Source of the DNA: Mesorhizobium_K sp040049215
Lineage (GTDB): Bacteria; Pseudomonadota; Alphaproteobacteria; Rhizobiales; Rhizobiaceae
Reading direction: 5' to 3'
DNA length: 64,000 nt
Assembly: GCF_040049215.1 (NCBI RefSeq)
Contig: NZ_JBDZDN010000004.1
Location: forward strand, 62,001-126,000
The notes below the pieces were generated by a model. It ran no database searches, had not been told where the DNA came from, and worked only from the letters and a program-made list of their open reading frames with translations. Every line of letters begins with the position of its first letter. Positions within the stretch are counted from its first letter, which is position 1. The translations under genes and the position numbers were made by a program. Below, piece by piece: positions 15,775-25,296 of this stretch.

Positions 15775-17220
15775 TCAGAACAGCGGGCCGACAAGGGCGA
15801 CGGTGTTGTTGATCAGCTTGCGGGGCATCGACCATCCTTCCACCTCCTGCCGGGTCACCTGCCTGGAAATGGCAAGGTATTCCTTCTGGCGCGTGCGCAT
15901 GGCCTCGGTCAGTTCGGGATCGTAGACGAGAATGTTGTTCTCGTAATTCAGCTCAAGGCTGCGGCGATCCATGTTCGCCGAGCCGATCAAAAGAAGCTCG
16001 CCGTCGACCGTCAGCGATTTCGTGTGGAGCAGCCCGCCGACATATTCGTGGATCTTCACGCCCGCCGCCAGCAGGTCGGGGTAGTAGCTGTGGCTCGCCC
16101 AACCCACGATCCAGGAATCATTGCGCGCCGGGAAGATGATTGTGGTGTCGACCCCACGATAGGCGCTGGCGCAAAGCGCCGTCTGCAGGGCGTCGTCCGG
16201 AACGTAGTAGGGCGTCGTGACGATAATCTCCCGCCGGGCGGCGAATAGCAGCGACTGGAAGACTTCCTGCATGGCCGAGTAGCGCACCGTGGGTCCGGTG
16301 CCGATCACTTGCGCCGGCATATCAGTGGCATCGGGCAACGCCGCCGGTGGCCTCAGCAGGTCGCTGAGGTCCTCCCTGACGCCTGCCGTCCAGTCGCCGG
16401 CGAAGAGCAACTGGTTCTGATGCGCGATCGGTCCTTCGAAACGCACCATCGCGTCGACCCAGGGCGCATAGCGCGCCTTTACCAGAAACTCCGGATCCGC
16501 GCAGTTCTGGCTGCCGCAATAGGTGATCGTGCCGTCGATGACGACGATCTTGCGATGGTTCCTGAGATCGATGCGGCTGGTCAGCACCCTGAGCAGTGGG
16601 TTGCCGACGGCCAGTCCGCTCGCCACCTTGATGCCGACGTCGCTCATCGCCTGCCAGTGGGGCGAGCGCACCAGCGCCCGCGAGCCGATGTCGTCGACCA
16701 TGACGCGGCAGGTCACGCCGCGCACGGCAGCTCGCTTCAGCGCCTCGATCACCTTGCAGCCGTTGTTGTCGGCAAGCCAGATATAAAAGAGCAGATGTAC
16801 CTGGTCCTTCGCCGCATCGATGTCGGCGACCATCGCGTCGATCGCGGCATTCGAATCCGCCAGCAGCCGCCCCGTGTTTCCGCCGACCGGCCAGAAGCCG
16901 CTCACCGAATGGCCAAGGCGAAAGAGGTTCCGGTAACGCTCGGGAACGACGTCATCGCTCCCCTCCCCGACATAGGCTGGCAACTGCGCAAGCGCCGCGC
17001 GCACGCGCGCCACCCGCCGCCTGCCTATGTTCACCTCGCCGAGCAGCACGTAGGCGACGATGCCGAGCAGCGGCACGGCGCCGACGACCACCAGCCAGGC
17101 CACCCGGGAAGCCGGGGTACGGTTCGGCCGAAGCATGATCCGCGCCATGACGCCCAGCGTCAGCAGGATGCTGAGCGCCGGATAGACGCCGGGCAGTTCG
17201 TAGCTGAGAAAGGATGACAT
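15775..17220 (-). CDS. cls: Cardiolipin synthase (phospholipase D type)
   Basis: A 481-residue membrane enzyme that joins phosphatidylglycerol molecules into cardiolipin. Two N-terminal membrane helices (PALSILLTLGVMARIML and VAWLVVVGAVPLLGIVAYVLL) are followed by two HKD motifs, NHRKIVVIDG and HTKSLTVDG, each with the following Gly-Ser. The length matches bacterial ClsA. The ATG at 17220 starts MSSFLSYEL; an in-frame codon 51 bases upstream is possible and neither has a clear ribosome site. Its stop is 6 bases from the stop of the convergent response regulator. Confidence 0.93.
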   Translation of the reverse strand: MSSFLSYELPGVYPALSILLTLGVMARIMLRPNRTPASRVAWLVVVGAVPLLGIVAYVLLGEVNIGRRRVARVRAALAQLPAYVGEGSDDVVPERYRNLFRLGHSVSGFWPVGGNTGRLLADSNAAIDAMVADIDAAKDQVHLLFYIWLADNNGCKVIEALKRAAVRGVTCRVMVDDIGSRALVRSPHWQAMSDVGIKVASGLAVGNPLLRVLTSRIDLRNHRKIVVIDGTITYCGSQNCADPEFLVKARYAPWVDAMVRFEGPIAHQNQLLFAGDWTAGVREDLSDLLRPPAALPDATDMPAQVIGTGPTVRYSAMQEVFQSLLFAARREIIVTTPYYVPDDALQTALCASAYRGVDTTIIFPARNDSWIVGWASHSYYPDLLAAGVKIHEYVGGLLHTKSLTVDGELLLIGSANMDRRSLELNYENNILVYDPELTEAMRTRQKEYLAISRQVTRQEVEGWSMPRKLINNTVALVGPLF

Positions 17221-17433
17221 GCGCGAAACTTGATTGAATGACGCCCGGGTGAATCGGCGGCATTTGCGCACAATTTGGACGGAAAGACACTAGGGTCAGG
17301 ATTGTGCGGGCCGGCACCGGCAATACCGTCAGAAAGAGCCGCCCGAAATCAAAAGGCAGGCGCACGGTTCCCGAACCAGCCGGCGTACCCTAGAATAGAG
17401 CGACGGCTGTCCAATGGACGAAACGGAAGGGCA

Positions 17434-18855
17434 ATGGCGACAACGGAGATCGAGGCACAAGATCCGCAGCAGGACAGCGGTCCGCTCGCTCGCATCCGGC
17501 GCGTCTTTGGCGTCATCTCCTCGAACTGGAATCGCTTTTGGCGGCTGGTCGGCATCTATATGCCCAAGCGGCTCTATGCGCGCTCGCTGCTCATCGTCAT
17601 CACGCCGATGATCCTTCTGCAGTCGGTCGTGACGCTCGTCTTCATGGAGCGCCACTGGCAGACGGTCACGCAGCGCCTGTCGACCGCGACGACTCGCGAC
17701 CTTGCCGCTATCATCGACATGATCGAGACCTACCCGGCCGACGACGACTACGCCAATGTCATCCGGATCGCGCAGGAGCGGCTGTCGATGAAGATCGACA
17801 TACTGCCACCCGATCCGCTGCCGCCGCCGGGCCGCAAGCCGTTTTTCTCCATCCTTGACCAGATTCTGTCCGCCGAGATCACCAGGCGGATCAACCGCCC
17901 GTTCTGGATCGACACCGTGGGCGATTCCGACGTGCTAGAGGTCCGCATCCAGCTCGATGATAAGGTGCTGCGCGCCTTCATCCGGCGCAGCCTTGCCTAT
18001 GCGTCTAACACGCACATCTTCCTGGTGTGGATGGTGGGCACGTCGCTCGTGCTTCTGATGATCGCGATCCCCTTTCTGCGCAACCAGATCAAGCCCATTC
18101 TCAAGCTCGCCGAGGCGGCGGAAAGTTTCGGCAAGGGCCGGCCGATGCCGCCCGACTTCCGGCCGCGCGGCGCAGAAGAAGTGCGGCGGGCGGGTTTCGC
18201 CTTCATCCAGATGCGCGAACGCATCGAACGCCAGATCGAGCAGCGTACCGCGATGCTCACCGGCGTCAGCCACGACCTGCGCACGATCCTGACCCGTTTC
18301 AAGCTGCAGCTCGCGCTATCCGGATCGAAGCGTGACGTCGGAGCGCTCAACCGCGACATCGACGACATGCAGTCGATGCTCGAAGGCTATCTCGAATTCG
18401 CGCGCGGAGAGGCCGCGGAAGACCCCGGCCGCTTCGACCTGGCAGCCTATTTCGACAAGCTCGCCCAGGAGGCCAAGCTGCACGGGCGCACGCTGGCGAC
18501 CACGTTGACCGGCGATCCGACGATCCATGTGCGGCCGAATGCCTTCAGCCGGCTGCTCGCCAACGTGATCGGCAATTCGCTGCGCTATGCGATGAACGTC
18601 AAGGTCGAGGCAATCCATACACGGGGGTCGCTGACCGTCATCGTGGACGACGACGGCCCCGGCATTCCGGCGTCGAGCCGCGAAGACGTGTTCAAGCCGT
18701 TCGTGCGCCTCGACGAGGCCCGCAACCTCGATGCCAGCGGCACCGGCCTCGGCCTCGCCATCGCCCGTGATGTCGCCCGCAGCCACGGCGGCGACATCAC
18801 GCTGGACGACAGCCCGATGGGTGGCCTGAGGGCCATCGTGCGCGTTCCGGCCTGA
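17434..18855 (+). CDS. EnvZ-like sensor histidine kinase
   Basis: A 473-residue inner-membrane kinase. Two membrane segments (about 52-72 and 193-215) flank a periplasmic domain of about 120 residues, followed by a HAMP linker, the H-box GVSHDLRTILTRFKLQL with phospho-His280, and an ATPase domain with NVIGNSLRYA (N box), DDDGPGIP (G1) and GTGLGLAIARD (G2). ACGGAAGGGCA precedes the ATG. The kinase core resembles EnvZ, so the OmpR-type regulator at 15049 is the obvious candidate partner. The ligand is unknown. Confidence 0.93.
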   Translation: MATTEIEAQDPQQDSGPLARIRRVFGVISSNWNRFWRLVGIYMPKRLYARSLLIVITPMILLQSVVTLVFMERHWQTVTQRLSTATTRDLAAIIDMIETYPADDDYANVIRIAQERLSMKIDILPPDPLPPPGRKPFFSILDQILSAEITRRINRPFWIDTVGDSDVLEVRIQLDDKVLRAFIRRSLAYASNTHIFLVWMVGTSLVLLMIAIPFLRNQIKPILKLAEAAESFGKGRPMPPDFRPRGAEEVRRAGFAFIQMRERIERQIEQRTAMLTGVSHDLRTILTRFKLQLALSGSKRDVGALNRDIDDMQSMLEGYLEFARGEAAEDPGRFDLAAYFDKLAQEAKLHGRTLATTLTGDPTIHVRPNAFSRLLANVIGNSLRYAMNVKVEAIHTRGSLTVIVDDDGPGIPASSREDVFKPFVRLDEARNLDASGTGLGLAIARDVARSHGGDITLDDSPMGGLRAIVRVPA

Positions 18856-18989
18856 TCGAGGCGGCGCAAACGGCACGGCAGCCAACATCGATGTAGCGCA
18901 TGTCCGATCTTTGCTCGTAGTGTTGAAGCGCACTCTGCCCGGAAGGTGGTTTGCGGAGCGACCCGGACATCACGGCATTGGGAGGAACC

Positions 18990-20789
18990 ATGCTCGAAAA
19001 GACCTCGAACAAGAAGCTATCCGATTTCCTTGACCGTTTTGGCGGGGCGCTGCAGGCGCGCGACATCGAAACCGCGGCAAGCCTTTTTCACGACGACTGC
19101 TACTGGCGGGACCTTGTGATCTTCACATGGAATATCAAGACCATGGAGGGCCGGGACGATATCCGCGACATGCTGACGAACCAGCTTGACGTCACGAAGC
19201 CCTTGGGCTGGGCGATCGCCGAGGGCGAGGATGCCGTCGAAACCGATGGCTTGCTTGAAGGCTGGATTAGATTCGAGACCGAGGTCGCGCGCGGCTTCGG
19301 CCACATAAGATTGAAGGACGGCCGGATCTGGACGCTTCTCACCACGATGGTCGAGCTCAAAGGTCATGAAGAGCCGGCCGGTTCCACACGCCCGCTCGGC
19401 ATTCCTGATCGGCCCGAGAAGGGAGGCAGGACATGGAAGGAGGAGCGTGATGCGGAGGCTGCCGAACTCGGCCATTCGAAGCAGCCTTATTGCCTGATCA
19501 TCGGCGGCGGCCAGGGCGCCATCGGGCTCGGCGCGCGCTTGAAGCAGCTTGGCGTGCCGACCATCATCGTAGAGAAGAACGAGCGTGCCGGCGACAGCTG
19601 GCGCAAGCGTTACAAGTCGCTCTGCCTGCATGATCCGGTCTGGTACGATCATATGCCCTACCTGCCGTTCCCTGCGAACTGGCCTGTGTTTTCGCCGAAG
19701 GACAAGATCGGCGATTGGCTGGAGATGTACGCCAAGGTGATGGAACTGAACTACTGGGGTTCCACCGAAGCGAAAAGCGCGGCCTACGACGAAGAGAAGG
19801 GCGAATGGACGGTCCTCGTTGACCGCGCCGGCGAGAAGATCACGTTGCGGCCCAAGCAGCTTGTCTTCGCAACCGGCATGGCAAGCAAGCCGATCGTACC
19901 CAACCTTCCCGGCCGCGACCTGTTCAAGGGAGACCAGCATCACTCCTCCCGCCACCCGGGGCCGGAAGGCTATGCCGGCAAGCGGGCGGTCGTTATCGGC
20001 TCGAACACCTCGGCTCATGACATCTGTGCCGCGCTCTGGGCGGCCGGAGCCGACGTCACGATGGTCCAGCGCTCCGCGACCCATGTCGTGCGATCCGAAC
20101 CGCTGACCGAGCTGGCGACCGGTGTTCTCTATTCGGAAAGGGCGCTGGCCGCCGGGATAACCACCGAGAAGGCCGACCTGATCTCGGCGTCGGTTCCCTA
20201 CCGGCTGATGCCGGAATTCCAGAAACCGGTGTACGACAAAATCCGCGCGCTGGATGCCGGCTTCTATGCCGCTCTCGATCAGGCCGGCTTCCTGCTGGAT
20301 TGGGGTGAAGACGAGTCCGGACTGTTCATGAAATACATGCGTCGCGGCTCGGGATATTACATCGACGTCGGCGCCAGCCGGATGATCATCGACGGCAAGA
20401 TCAAGCTGAAGGTCGGCCAGGTAGATCACCTGACCGAACAATCGGTCGTCCTCGCCGACCGCACCGAACTTCCCGCCGATCTGGTCGTCTATGCGACCGG
20501 CTACGGTTCGATGAACGGCTGGGTCGCCGACCTGGTCAGCAACGAAGTCGCGGACCGTGTCGGCAGAGTCTGGGGCCTGGGCTCGGGCACAGCCAAGGAT
20601 CCGGGACCCTGGGAAGGCGAGCCGCGCAATATGTGGAAGCCTACCCAACAGCCAGGTCTGTGGTTCCATGGCGGCAATCTGCACCAATCGCGCCACAATT
20701 CCCATTTTCTTGCCCTGCAGTTGAAGGCGCGCATGGAGGGCATTCAGACGCCGGTCTACGGGCTCCAGGAGGTTCACCATCTAAGCTGA
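18990..20789 (+). CDS. SnoaL-like domain fused to flavin-containing monooxygenase
   Basis: A 599-residue protein. Residues 1 to about 130 form a SnoaL/NTF2-like domain (DFLDRFGGALQARDIETAA, then WRDLVIFTWNIKTMEG). From about 165 on it is an FAD/NADPH monooxygenase: FAD site IIGGGQGAIGLGARL, FMO fingerprint FKGDQHHSSRH, NADPH site VIGSNTSAHD, and VYATGYGSMNGWV. These enzymes add one oxygen atom to a nucleophile or ketone; the substrate is unknown. GGAGGAACC precedes the ATG at 18990. The fused form recurs in proteobacteria, so it is probably not a local accident. Confidence 0.88.
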   Translation: MLEKTSNKKLSDFLDRFGGALQARDIETAASLFHDDCYWRDLVIFTWNIKTMEGRDDIRDMLTNQLDVTKPLGWAIAEGEDAVETDGLLEGWIRFETEVARGFGHIRLKDGRIWTLLTTMVELKGHEEPAGSTRPLGIPDRPEKGGRTWKEERDAEAAELGHSKQPYCLIIGGGQGAIGLGARLKQLGVPTIIVEKNERAGDSWRKRYKSLCLHDPVWYDHMPYLPFPANWPVFSPKDKIGDWLEMYAKVMELNYWGSTEAKSAAYDEEKGEWTVLVDRAGEKITLRPKQLVFATGMASKPIVPNLPGRDLFKGDQHHSSRHPGPEGYAGKRAVVIGSNTSAHDICAALWAAGADVTMVQRSATHVVRSEPLTELATGVLYSERALAAGITTEKADLISASVPYRLMPEFQKPVYDKIRALDAGFYAALDQAGFLLDWGEDESGLFMKYMRRGSGYYIDVGASRMIIDGKIKLKVGQVDHLTEQSVVLADRTELPADLVVYATGYGSMNGWVADLVSNEVADRVGRVWGLGSGTAKDPGPWEGEPRNMWKPTQQPGLWFHGGNLHQSRHNSHFLALQLKARMEGIQTPVYGLQEVHHLS

Positions 20790-20870
20790 TGGACCCCGCT
20801 CCCGGAGCGGAGACGGCGCACCTTTGACCGATTCACGCGGCTGTCATGAAACGATGGTCAAAGGCGCGCC

Positions 20871-21968
20871 ATGCGTCATGCCCGAATCAGCGCCGGGGCA
20901 ATCGGGGAGGCCGGCGACGGCCTTGCCGCCGCGCGTCCGGACGGTCTGAAACGCATCCTCATGGTCACCGACGCCTGGCGGCCGCAGGTCAACGGCGTCG
21001 TCCACACGCTGGAGCGGCTGACCGAGACGCTGAAGACCTCAGGTGTGGAGGTCGCGTTCCTGACCCCCAACCTTTTCCGCACCTTGCCGATGCCGACCTA
21101 CCCCGATATCCGGCTGGCGTTGACGACGCCTCGCCGTGTGCGCCGACTGATCGAAGACAGCAAGGCCGACCACATCCATATCGTCACGGAAGGCCCGCTT
21201 GGCCTGATGGCGCGGCGTTTCTGTCTGACAGAGAAGCAGCCTTTCACTACCAGCTACCACACCCGCTTCCCTGAATACGTCACGGCGCGGCTGCCGATTC
21301 CAGAGCGCTGGACTTATGGCTGGCTGAGAGATTTCCACAATTCCGGCCAGGGCACGATGGTCGCGACGGCCTCGCTCGCCAGGGATCTGGAAGCGCGGGG
21401 CTTCGACAAGCTGCAACCCTGGACGCGCGGGGTCGACATCGAACACTTCAATCCGGCCAAGCGCGGGGAACTCGACTTCCCGAGGCCGATCTTCCTCTGC
21501 GTCGGCCGAGTCGCCGTCGAAAAGAACCTTCCGGCGTTCCTCGATCTCGACCTGCCGGGCAGCAAGGTGATCGTTGGCGAAGGGCCCGAATTCGACAGAC
21601 TGAAGGCAAAATATCCGACAGCCCATTTCCTCGGCCATCGGCCCGGCAACGAACTGGCCGAGATCTACGCGTCGTCGGATGTCTTCGTCTTCCCGAGCCG
21701 GACCGACACTTTCGGCAACGTCATCGTGGAGGCGCTGTCGAGCGGCACGCCGGTGGCCGGCTTCCCGGTGACCGGCCCGATCGACATCGTCGGCGACGGC
21801 ATTGGCGGGGTGGTTGCGGAGGATCTGCGGCAGGCGGCGCTGGACGCACTCAAGATCGACCGCGCCACAGCGCGCGAGCGTGCCATGCGCTACACTTGGG
21901 CGGCCTGCGCGCAGATGTACATGGACAACATCCGCGCCGCGCGGGCGTCCGTGTCCGCTCGAACTTGA
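20871..21968 (+). CDS. GT4-family glycosyltransferase
   Basis: A 365-residue GT-B fold glycosyltransferase. The N-terminal half holds RILMVTDAWRPQVNGVVHTL and the acceptor-side YHTRFPEYV; the C-terminal half has LCVGRVAVEKNLPAFL and the nucleotide-sugar motif YASSDVFVFPSRTDTFGNVIVEALSSGTP. This layout is typical of glycolipid or mannosyl transferases in rhizobia, including those making phosphate-free lipids, but the sugar and acceptor cannot be told here. The ATG at 20871 has no strong ribosome site. It converges with the membrane protein gene at 21985. Confidence 0.88.
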   Translation: MRHARISAGAIGEAGDGLAAARPDGLKRILMVTDAWRPQVNGVVHTLERLTETLKTSGVEVAFLTPNLFRTLPMPTYPDIRLALTTPRRVRRLIEDSKADHIHIVTEGPLGLMARRFCLTEKQPFTTSYHTRFPEYVTARLPIPERWTYGWLRDFHNSGQGTMVATASLARDLEARGFDKLQPWTRGVDIEHFNPAKRGELDFPRPIFLCVGRVAVEKNLPAFLDLDLPGSKVIVGEGPEFDRLKAKYPTAHFLGHRPGNELAEIYASSDVFVFPSRTDTFGNVIVEALSSGTPVAGFPVTGPIDIVGDGIGGVVAEDLRQAALDALKIDRATARERAMRYTWAACAQMYMDNIRAARASVSART

Positions 21969-21984
21969 GCGCGGGCCAAATCGA

Positions 21985-23244
21985 CTACTTTGTCAGCGAA
22001 AATTTCCAGGGCGGCGGATGGATATCGAACTCCATTACCGTGCCGGGCGGCGCGGCATCGAATGCCCTGGCCCTCGCGATGAAGTCGGTCGGAGGATAGT
22101 ATAGGGGATCGCCCCAGTCCCGCGGAACCGCGACAAAGGCCGTGATCGCCAGGAGTGTTCGGGCGGTCAGCCTTAGCCAGCGCTGCGGCAATCCCGCAAG
22201 CACGAACAGCGCACCCCACCATGCGATCATCGGGAAGAGGAAATATCGATTTCCGGCAGGCGGCAGCAGCATAGGCGGCCATTGGGGATTGGAGACCATC
22301 GGCTTGGCCATGGACAACGCGAATATGCCGCCTGCGAAGATGACGTATTGCGCGAGAATCCTCGGGCCTTTCGCAACCGCAGTTCCAATGAGCGCCAAGC
22401 TGCCGACAGCAGCGACGTACGGAAGCGGCGAAACGGACGTCAATCCAAGGTGGAAAAAGTCGGACACGCTCCTGTAGCCGAATTCAGCGCCGAAACTGAT
22501 CAGGCTCAATATCCGAACGAACAGATCGAACGACGCGCCGAGGGGAAGGTCTGCACGCCGTTCGCCGGAAATGCCAAGGATTAACGCGCCCTGAATAAGG
22601 CATGTCGCTGCCAACACGCTTGCGCGTCGCCATGCGTCGAGCCGGCACGGCCGATCGGCGATGAACAACTCCCACAGCGCGGCGGGCATCAACAGCACGC
22701 AGAAGGGTCCGCTTATTCCCGCGATGAACAGCACAAAGGTCTCAAGCAGACGCCCACCTGCGCTGGCCGGTGGATTGCTGACGATCAACAGGAAGGCCAA
22801 GATCGCGAGATACCATTGGCTGTTCGTCAGGCCTGCCGAGGTTTCGGGCGCATTCGGCATGACGAGATAGAGCAAGGCGAACAGATAGCGCGAGGTGCGA
22901 TCCGGCCACGCGCCTTCCATACGACGGCTGACGAGGAAGATCGCAGGCACTGCCTGGATCAGGATCGAAACCACCTGGAAGACAAATGGCGTCCAGGCGA
23001 GCGGTAGCGGCTGCACCAGGATCGCCACCAGTCGCTGAACTGTATTGAGGTAGCCACTTATAGGCATCAGGAGAGAGCCGAGTCCGTACTGGTATGCCTG
23101 GGCGTACCAATAGGGGCCATCATCACCCCACATTTCCGGCTTCAACAGACGACGGGGATTGTGCAGAAAGATCAGCAGCGGGAACAGCCACGGTGCGGTC
23201 CGCGGCACCAGGCGATCGATTGCCTGCAGGCTCGAAGAAACCAT
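21985..23244 (-). CDS. Polytopic membrane protein, possible GT-C type
   Basis: A 419-residue protein with roughly nine or ten hydrophobic segments, for example WLFPLLIFLHNP, FVFQVVSILIQAVPAIFLV, ILAQYVIFAGGIFALSM and MIAWWGALFVLAGLP. It ends in a short soluble tail. No catalytic motif is recognisable. It lies 20 bases downstream of a GT2 glycosyltransferase on the same strand, so a polyprenyl-phosphate-sugar-dependent transferase or flippase partner is a reasonable guess. By eye its DNA is less GC-rich than its neighbours. The ATG at 23244 is chosen because the hydrophobic protein begins there. Confidence 0.7.
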   Translation of the reverse strand: MVSSSLQAIDRLVPRTAPWLFPLLIFLHNPRRLLKPEMWGDDGPYWYAQAYQYGLGSLLMPISGYLNTVQRLVAILVQPLPLAWTPFVFQVVSILIQAVPAIFLVSRRMEGAWPDRTSRYLFALLYLVMPNAPETSAGLTNSQWYLAILAFLLIVSNPPASAGGRLLETFVLFIAGISGPFCVLLMPAALWELFIADRPCRLDAWRRASVLAATCLIQGALILGISGERRADLPLGASFDLFVRILSLISFGAEFGYRSVSDFFHLGLTSVSPLPYVAAVGSLALIGTAVAKGPRILAQYVIFAGGIFALSMAKPMVSNPQWPPMLLPPAGNRYFLFPMIAWWGALFVLAGLPQRWLRLTARTLLAITAFVAVPRDWGDPLYYPPTDFIARARAFDAAPPGTVMEFDIHPPPWKFSLTK

Positions 23245-23264
23245 CGCTTTCAACCCTCGCCCCT

Positions 23265-24023
23265 CTACAGTCGCCGGTCGGCGAGAAGTGGAAACAGCGG
23301 CGACCGTATGGCTCCCGTCCGGTGCAGCCTGAACTTGATCGCCGTCTCCAATACGCCGAGCCCGTAGACCACGCTCCTGGAGAAATTGATCGACGAAGCC
23401 TCGGCAAAATAGCGCGCTGGGCAGGACAATTCGCCGATCCGGAAGCCGTAATGGAGGACCTGCGCGATCATCTGGTTGTCGAAGACGAAATCGTTCGAGC
23501 ACGCGTCCAGCGGCAGCGTTTCCAGCACCTCCCGCGTCCACCCGCGGTAGCCCGTATGGAACTCCGACAGCTTGACGCCGAGCAGCAGGTTCTCGATCGC
23601 CGTCAGGCCGCGATTGGCGATATATTTGTAGAGCGGCATGCCGCCGGCGAGCGCGCCCTTGCCCAGGATGCGCGAGGCGAGCACGGCGTCGAAGTGGCCT
23701 GACGCCAGCATCGCGGCCATCGCCGTCACCAGCCTGGGCGTATACTGATAGTCGGGATGGAGCATGACGACGATGTCGGCGCCGCGATCGAGCGCTGCCC
23801 GGTAGCAAGTCTTCTGGTTGCCGCCGTAGCCCAGGTTGCGCTCGTGCCTGATGGTGTAGATGCCCAGATCGGCAGCTATCTTCACCGTCTCGTCCGCACT
23901 TGCATCGTCGGTCAGTATGCAGTCGTCGACAATATCCTTGGGTATCTCTTCATAGGTGGCGCGCAGCGTCTTGGCCGCATTGTATGCCGGCAGCACCACA
24001 GCGACACGCTTGTTCTCGATCAT
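23265..24023 (-). CDS. GT2-family glycosyltransferase (DPM1-like)
   Basis: A 252-residue GT-A fold enzyme: VAVVLPAYNAAKTL at the N-terminus, ILTDDASADET (nucleotide binding), VVMLHPDYQYTP (divalent-metal site in place of DxD) and a GYRGWTREVLETLP segment. It has no membrane helices. This subgroup resembles dolichol/polyprenyl-phosphate mannose or glucose synthases, which charge a lipid carrier with a sugar. The neighbouring membrane protein could use that product. The ATG at 24023 begins MIENKRVAVV. Confidence 0.88.
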   Translation of the reverse strand: MIENKRVAVVLPAYNAAKTLRATYEEIPKDIVDDCILTDDASADETVKIAADLGIYTIRHERNLGYGGNQKTCYRAALDRGADIVVMLHPDYQYTPRLVTAMAAMLASGHFDAVLASRILGKGALAGGMPLYKYIANRGLTAIENLLLGVKLSEFHTGYRGWTREVLETLPLDACSNDFVFDNQMIAQVLHYGFRIGELSCPARYFAEASSINFSRSVVYGLGVLETAIKFRLHRTGAIRSPLFPLLADRRL

Positions 24024-24087
24024 TTTCGCCGGCCGCCTAGATTCGCCCCGGCTGCTCTTAGATCAGCCACAACGCTTTTGCCACCGG

Positions 24088-24447
24088 CTAAAACAGGCGT
24101 CCGCCGTTGGGCACCTTGCGCTCGATCGCGCCGAGCACGACTGCGCCTTCCTCGTCGGGAAAACCCAGCGTCAGCACTTCCGACATGAACGGCCCGATCT
24201 GGCGCGGCGCGAAATTGACCACAGCGAAGACCTGCCTGCCGACCAGCGTTTCGGGCGAATAATATTTGGTGATCTGCGCCGACGACTTCTTCACGCCGAT
24301 CGGCGCGCCGAAATCGATCTTCAGCTTGAACGCCGGCTTGCGCGCCTCGGGAAAAGGCTCCGCCTCGACGATGGTGCCCGCGCGGATGTCGACACGGTCG
24401 AATTCCGCGAAGCTGATCTCCGGCTTCTTGTCGGCAGCTGCGCTCAT
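24088..24447 (-). CDS. csaA: tRNA-binding protein CsaA
   Basis: A 119-residue OB-fold protein of the CsaA group: ISFAEFDRVDIRAGTIVEAE at the start, GVKKSSAQITKYY, VFAVVNFAPRQIGPFMSEVL and the end VPNGGRLF. It is related to the tRNA-binding domain of methionyl-tRNA synthetase and was described as a chaperone with secretion-related activity in Bacillus. The ATG at 24447 gives the normal length. It starts 22 bases after the YbjN-family gene, so the two are probably co-transcribed. Confidence 0.92.
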   Translation of the reverse strand: MSAAADKKPEISFAEFDRVDIRAGTIVEAEPFPEARKPAFKLKIDFGAPIGVKKSSAQITKYYSPETLVGRQVFAVVNFAPRQIGPFMSEVLTLGFPDEEGAVVLGAIERKVPNGGRLF

Positions 24448-24469
24448 GGCCCCGAACTCACGGATCGCG

Positions 24470-24970
24470 TCAGGCGTTGCCGTGCGTTTCGAAGAGAACG
24501 CTGGAGAGCGCGTCCTTTGCAGACGTGCCAGACCAGACGACGAACTGGAAGGATTGGAAATAACATTCGCAGGCTTCGAGCGCTGACGACAGCAGAACTT
24601 CGACCTGCTGGCTGGTCGGCTCGGCGCCGCCGGCAAGCAGCAGCGACTGCCGGAACATGATCGCGCCTTCCTGTTCCCACAAGTCGAAATGCCCGAACAG
24701 CATCTGCTCGTTGATCAGCGACAACAGCCGCATGACCTCGAGCGTGCGGGCTTCCGGCACCTTGATGTCGAAGGCGCAGGCGAGGTGCAGAGCCTCGAAA
24801 TCCTCCATCCAGGAGAAAGAGACGTGATAGTCCGTCCAGCTTCCGGCAACCGAGATAGAAATCTCATCATCGCCGGTCCGTTCGAAGGCCCAGTCATTGC
24901 TGTGCGCCACCTGCTCGATCACATCCACCGGGTGGATTTCGCGGGCGATTTCGAGCTCGATCAGTTCCAT
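24470..24970 (-). CDS. YbjN domain-containing protein
   Basis: A 166-residue acidic cytosolic protein with a YbjN-type (type III secretion chaperone-like) fold: HSNDWAFERTGDDEISISVAG, FSWMEDFEALHLACAFD and MLFGHFDLWEQEGAIMFRQ. The family is common in alphaproteobacteria; E. coli YbjN affects motility and stress responses, but the biochemical role is unknown. CGACAGGAAGCATTTGC precedes the ATG at 24970. It is upstream of csaA. Confidence 0.8.
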   Translation of the reverse strand: MELIELEIAREIHPVDVIEQVAHSNDWAFERTGDDEISISVAGSWTDYHVSFSWMEDFEALHLACAFDIKVPEARTLEVMRLLSLINEQMLFGHFDLWEQEGAIMFRQSLLLAGGAEPTSQQVEVLLSSALEACECYFQSFQFVVWSGTSAKDALSSVLFETHGNA

Positions 24971-25296
24971 GCAAATGCTTCCTGTCGTTCTGGGAGCGCC
25001 CACTAGGCGCTCGGCGCAAAGGGCACACACGACGAACAATCTTGTCTCGAACTCGGGTGGGCAGAACCTTGCGACGCAAACGACCTGAAGCCGGACCCCA
25101 CACCCGGCGCACGACCCGCTTTCCGAATCATGCAACAAATTCAGTGTATTGATGACGAGTCGCGTGACCAGCCCCTTTTTTCGCGGTGCGGCGGAAGGGT
25201 GTGGAAACCGCCTGTCACAAAGATTCACGCAAGCCGGGTAAGCGATTCAGGAACCTGCGCTTTTCCCCGTCGGGCTTTGTGGAAAAGTTTAACGAA
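24971..25296. other. Intergenic stretch between ubiK and the YbjN gene
   Basis: No supported gene. It must carry the promoter of the minus-strand YbjN-csaA unit. By eye it is AT-richer near 25140 and 25290, with runs of T (CCCCTTTTTTCGCGG and TTATTTTTTTGC) but no strong stem beside them. Confidence 0.5.

Noticed and set aside
19017..20780. 587-codon minus-strand frame opposite the SnoaL-FMO gene
   Set aside because: The sense strand carries unmistakable FAD, NADPH and FMO motifs; the antisense has none.
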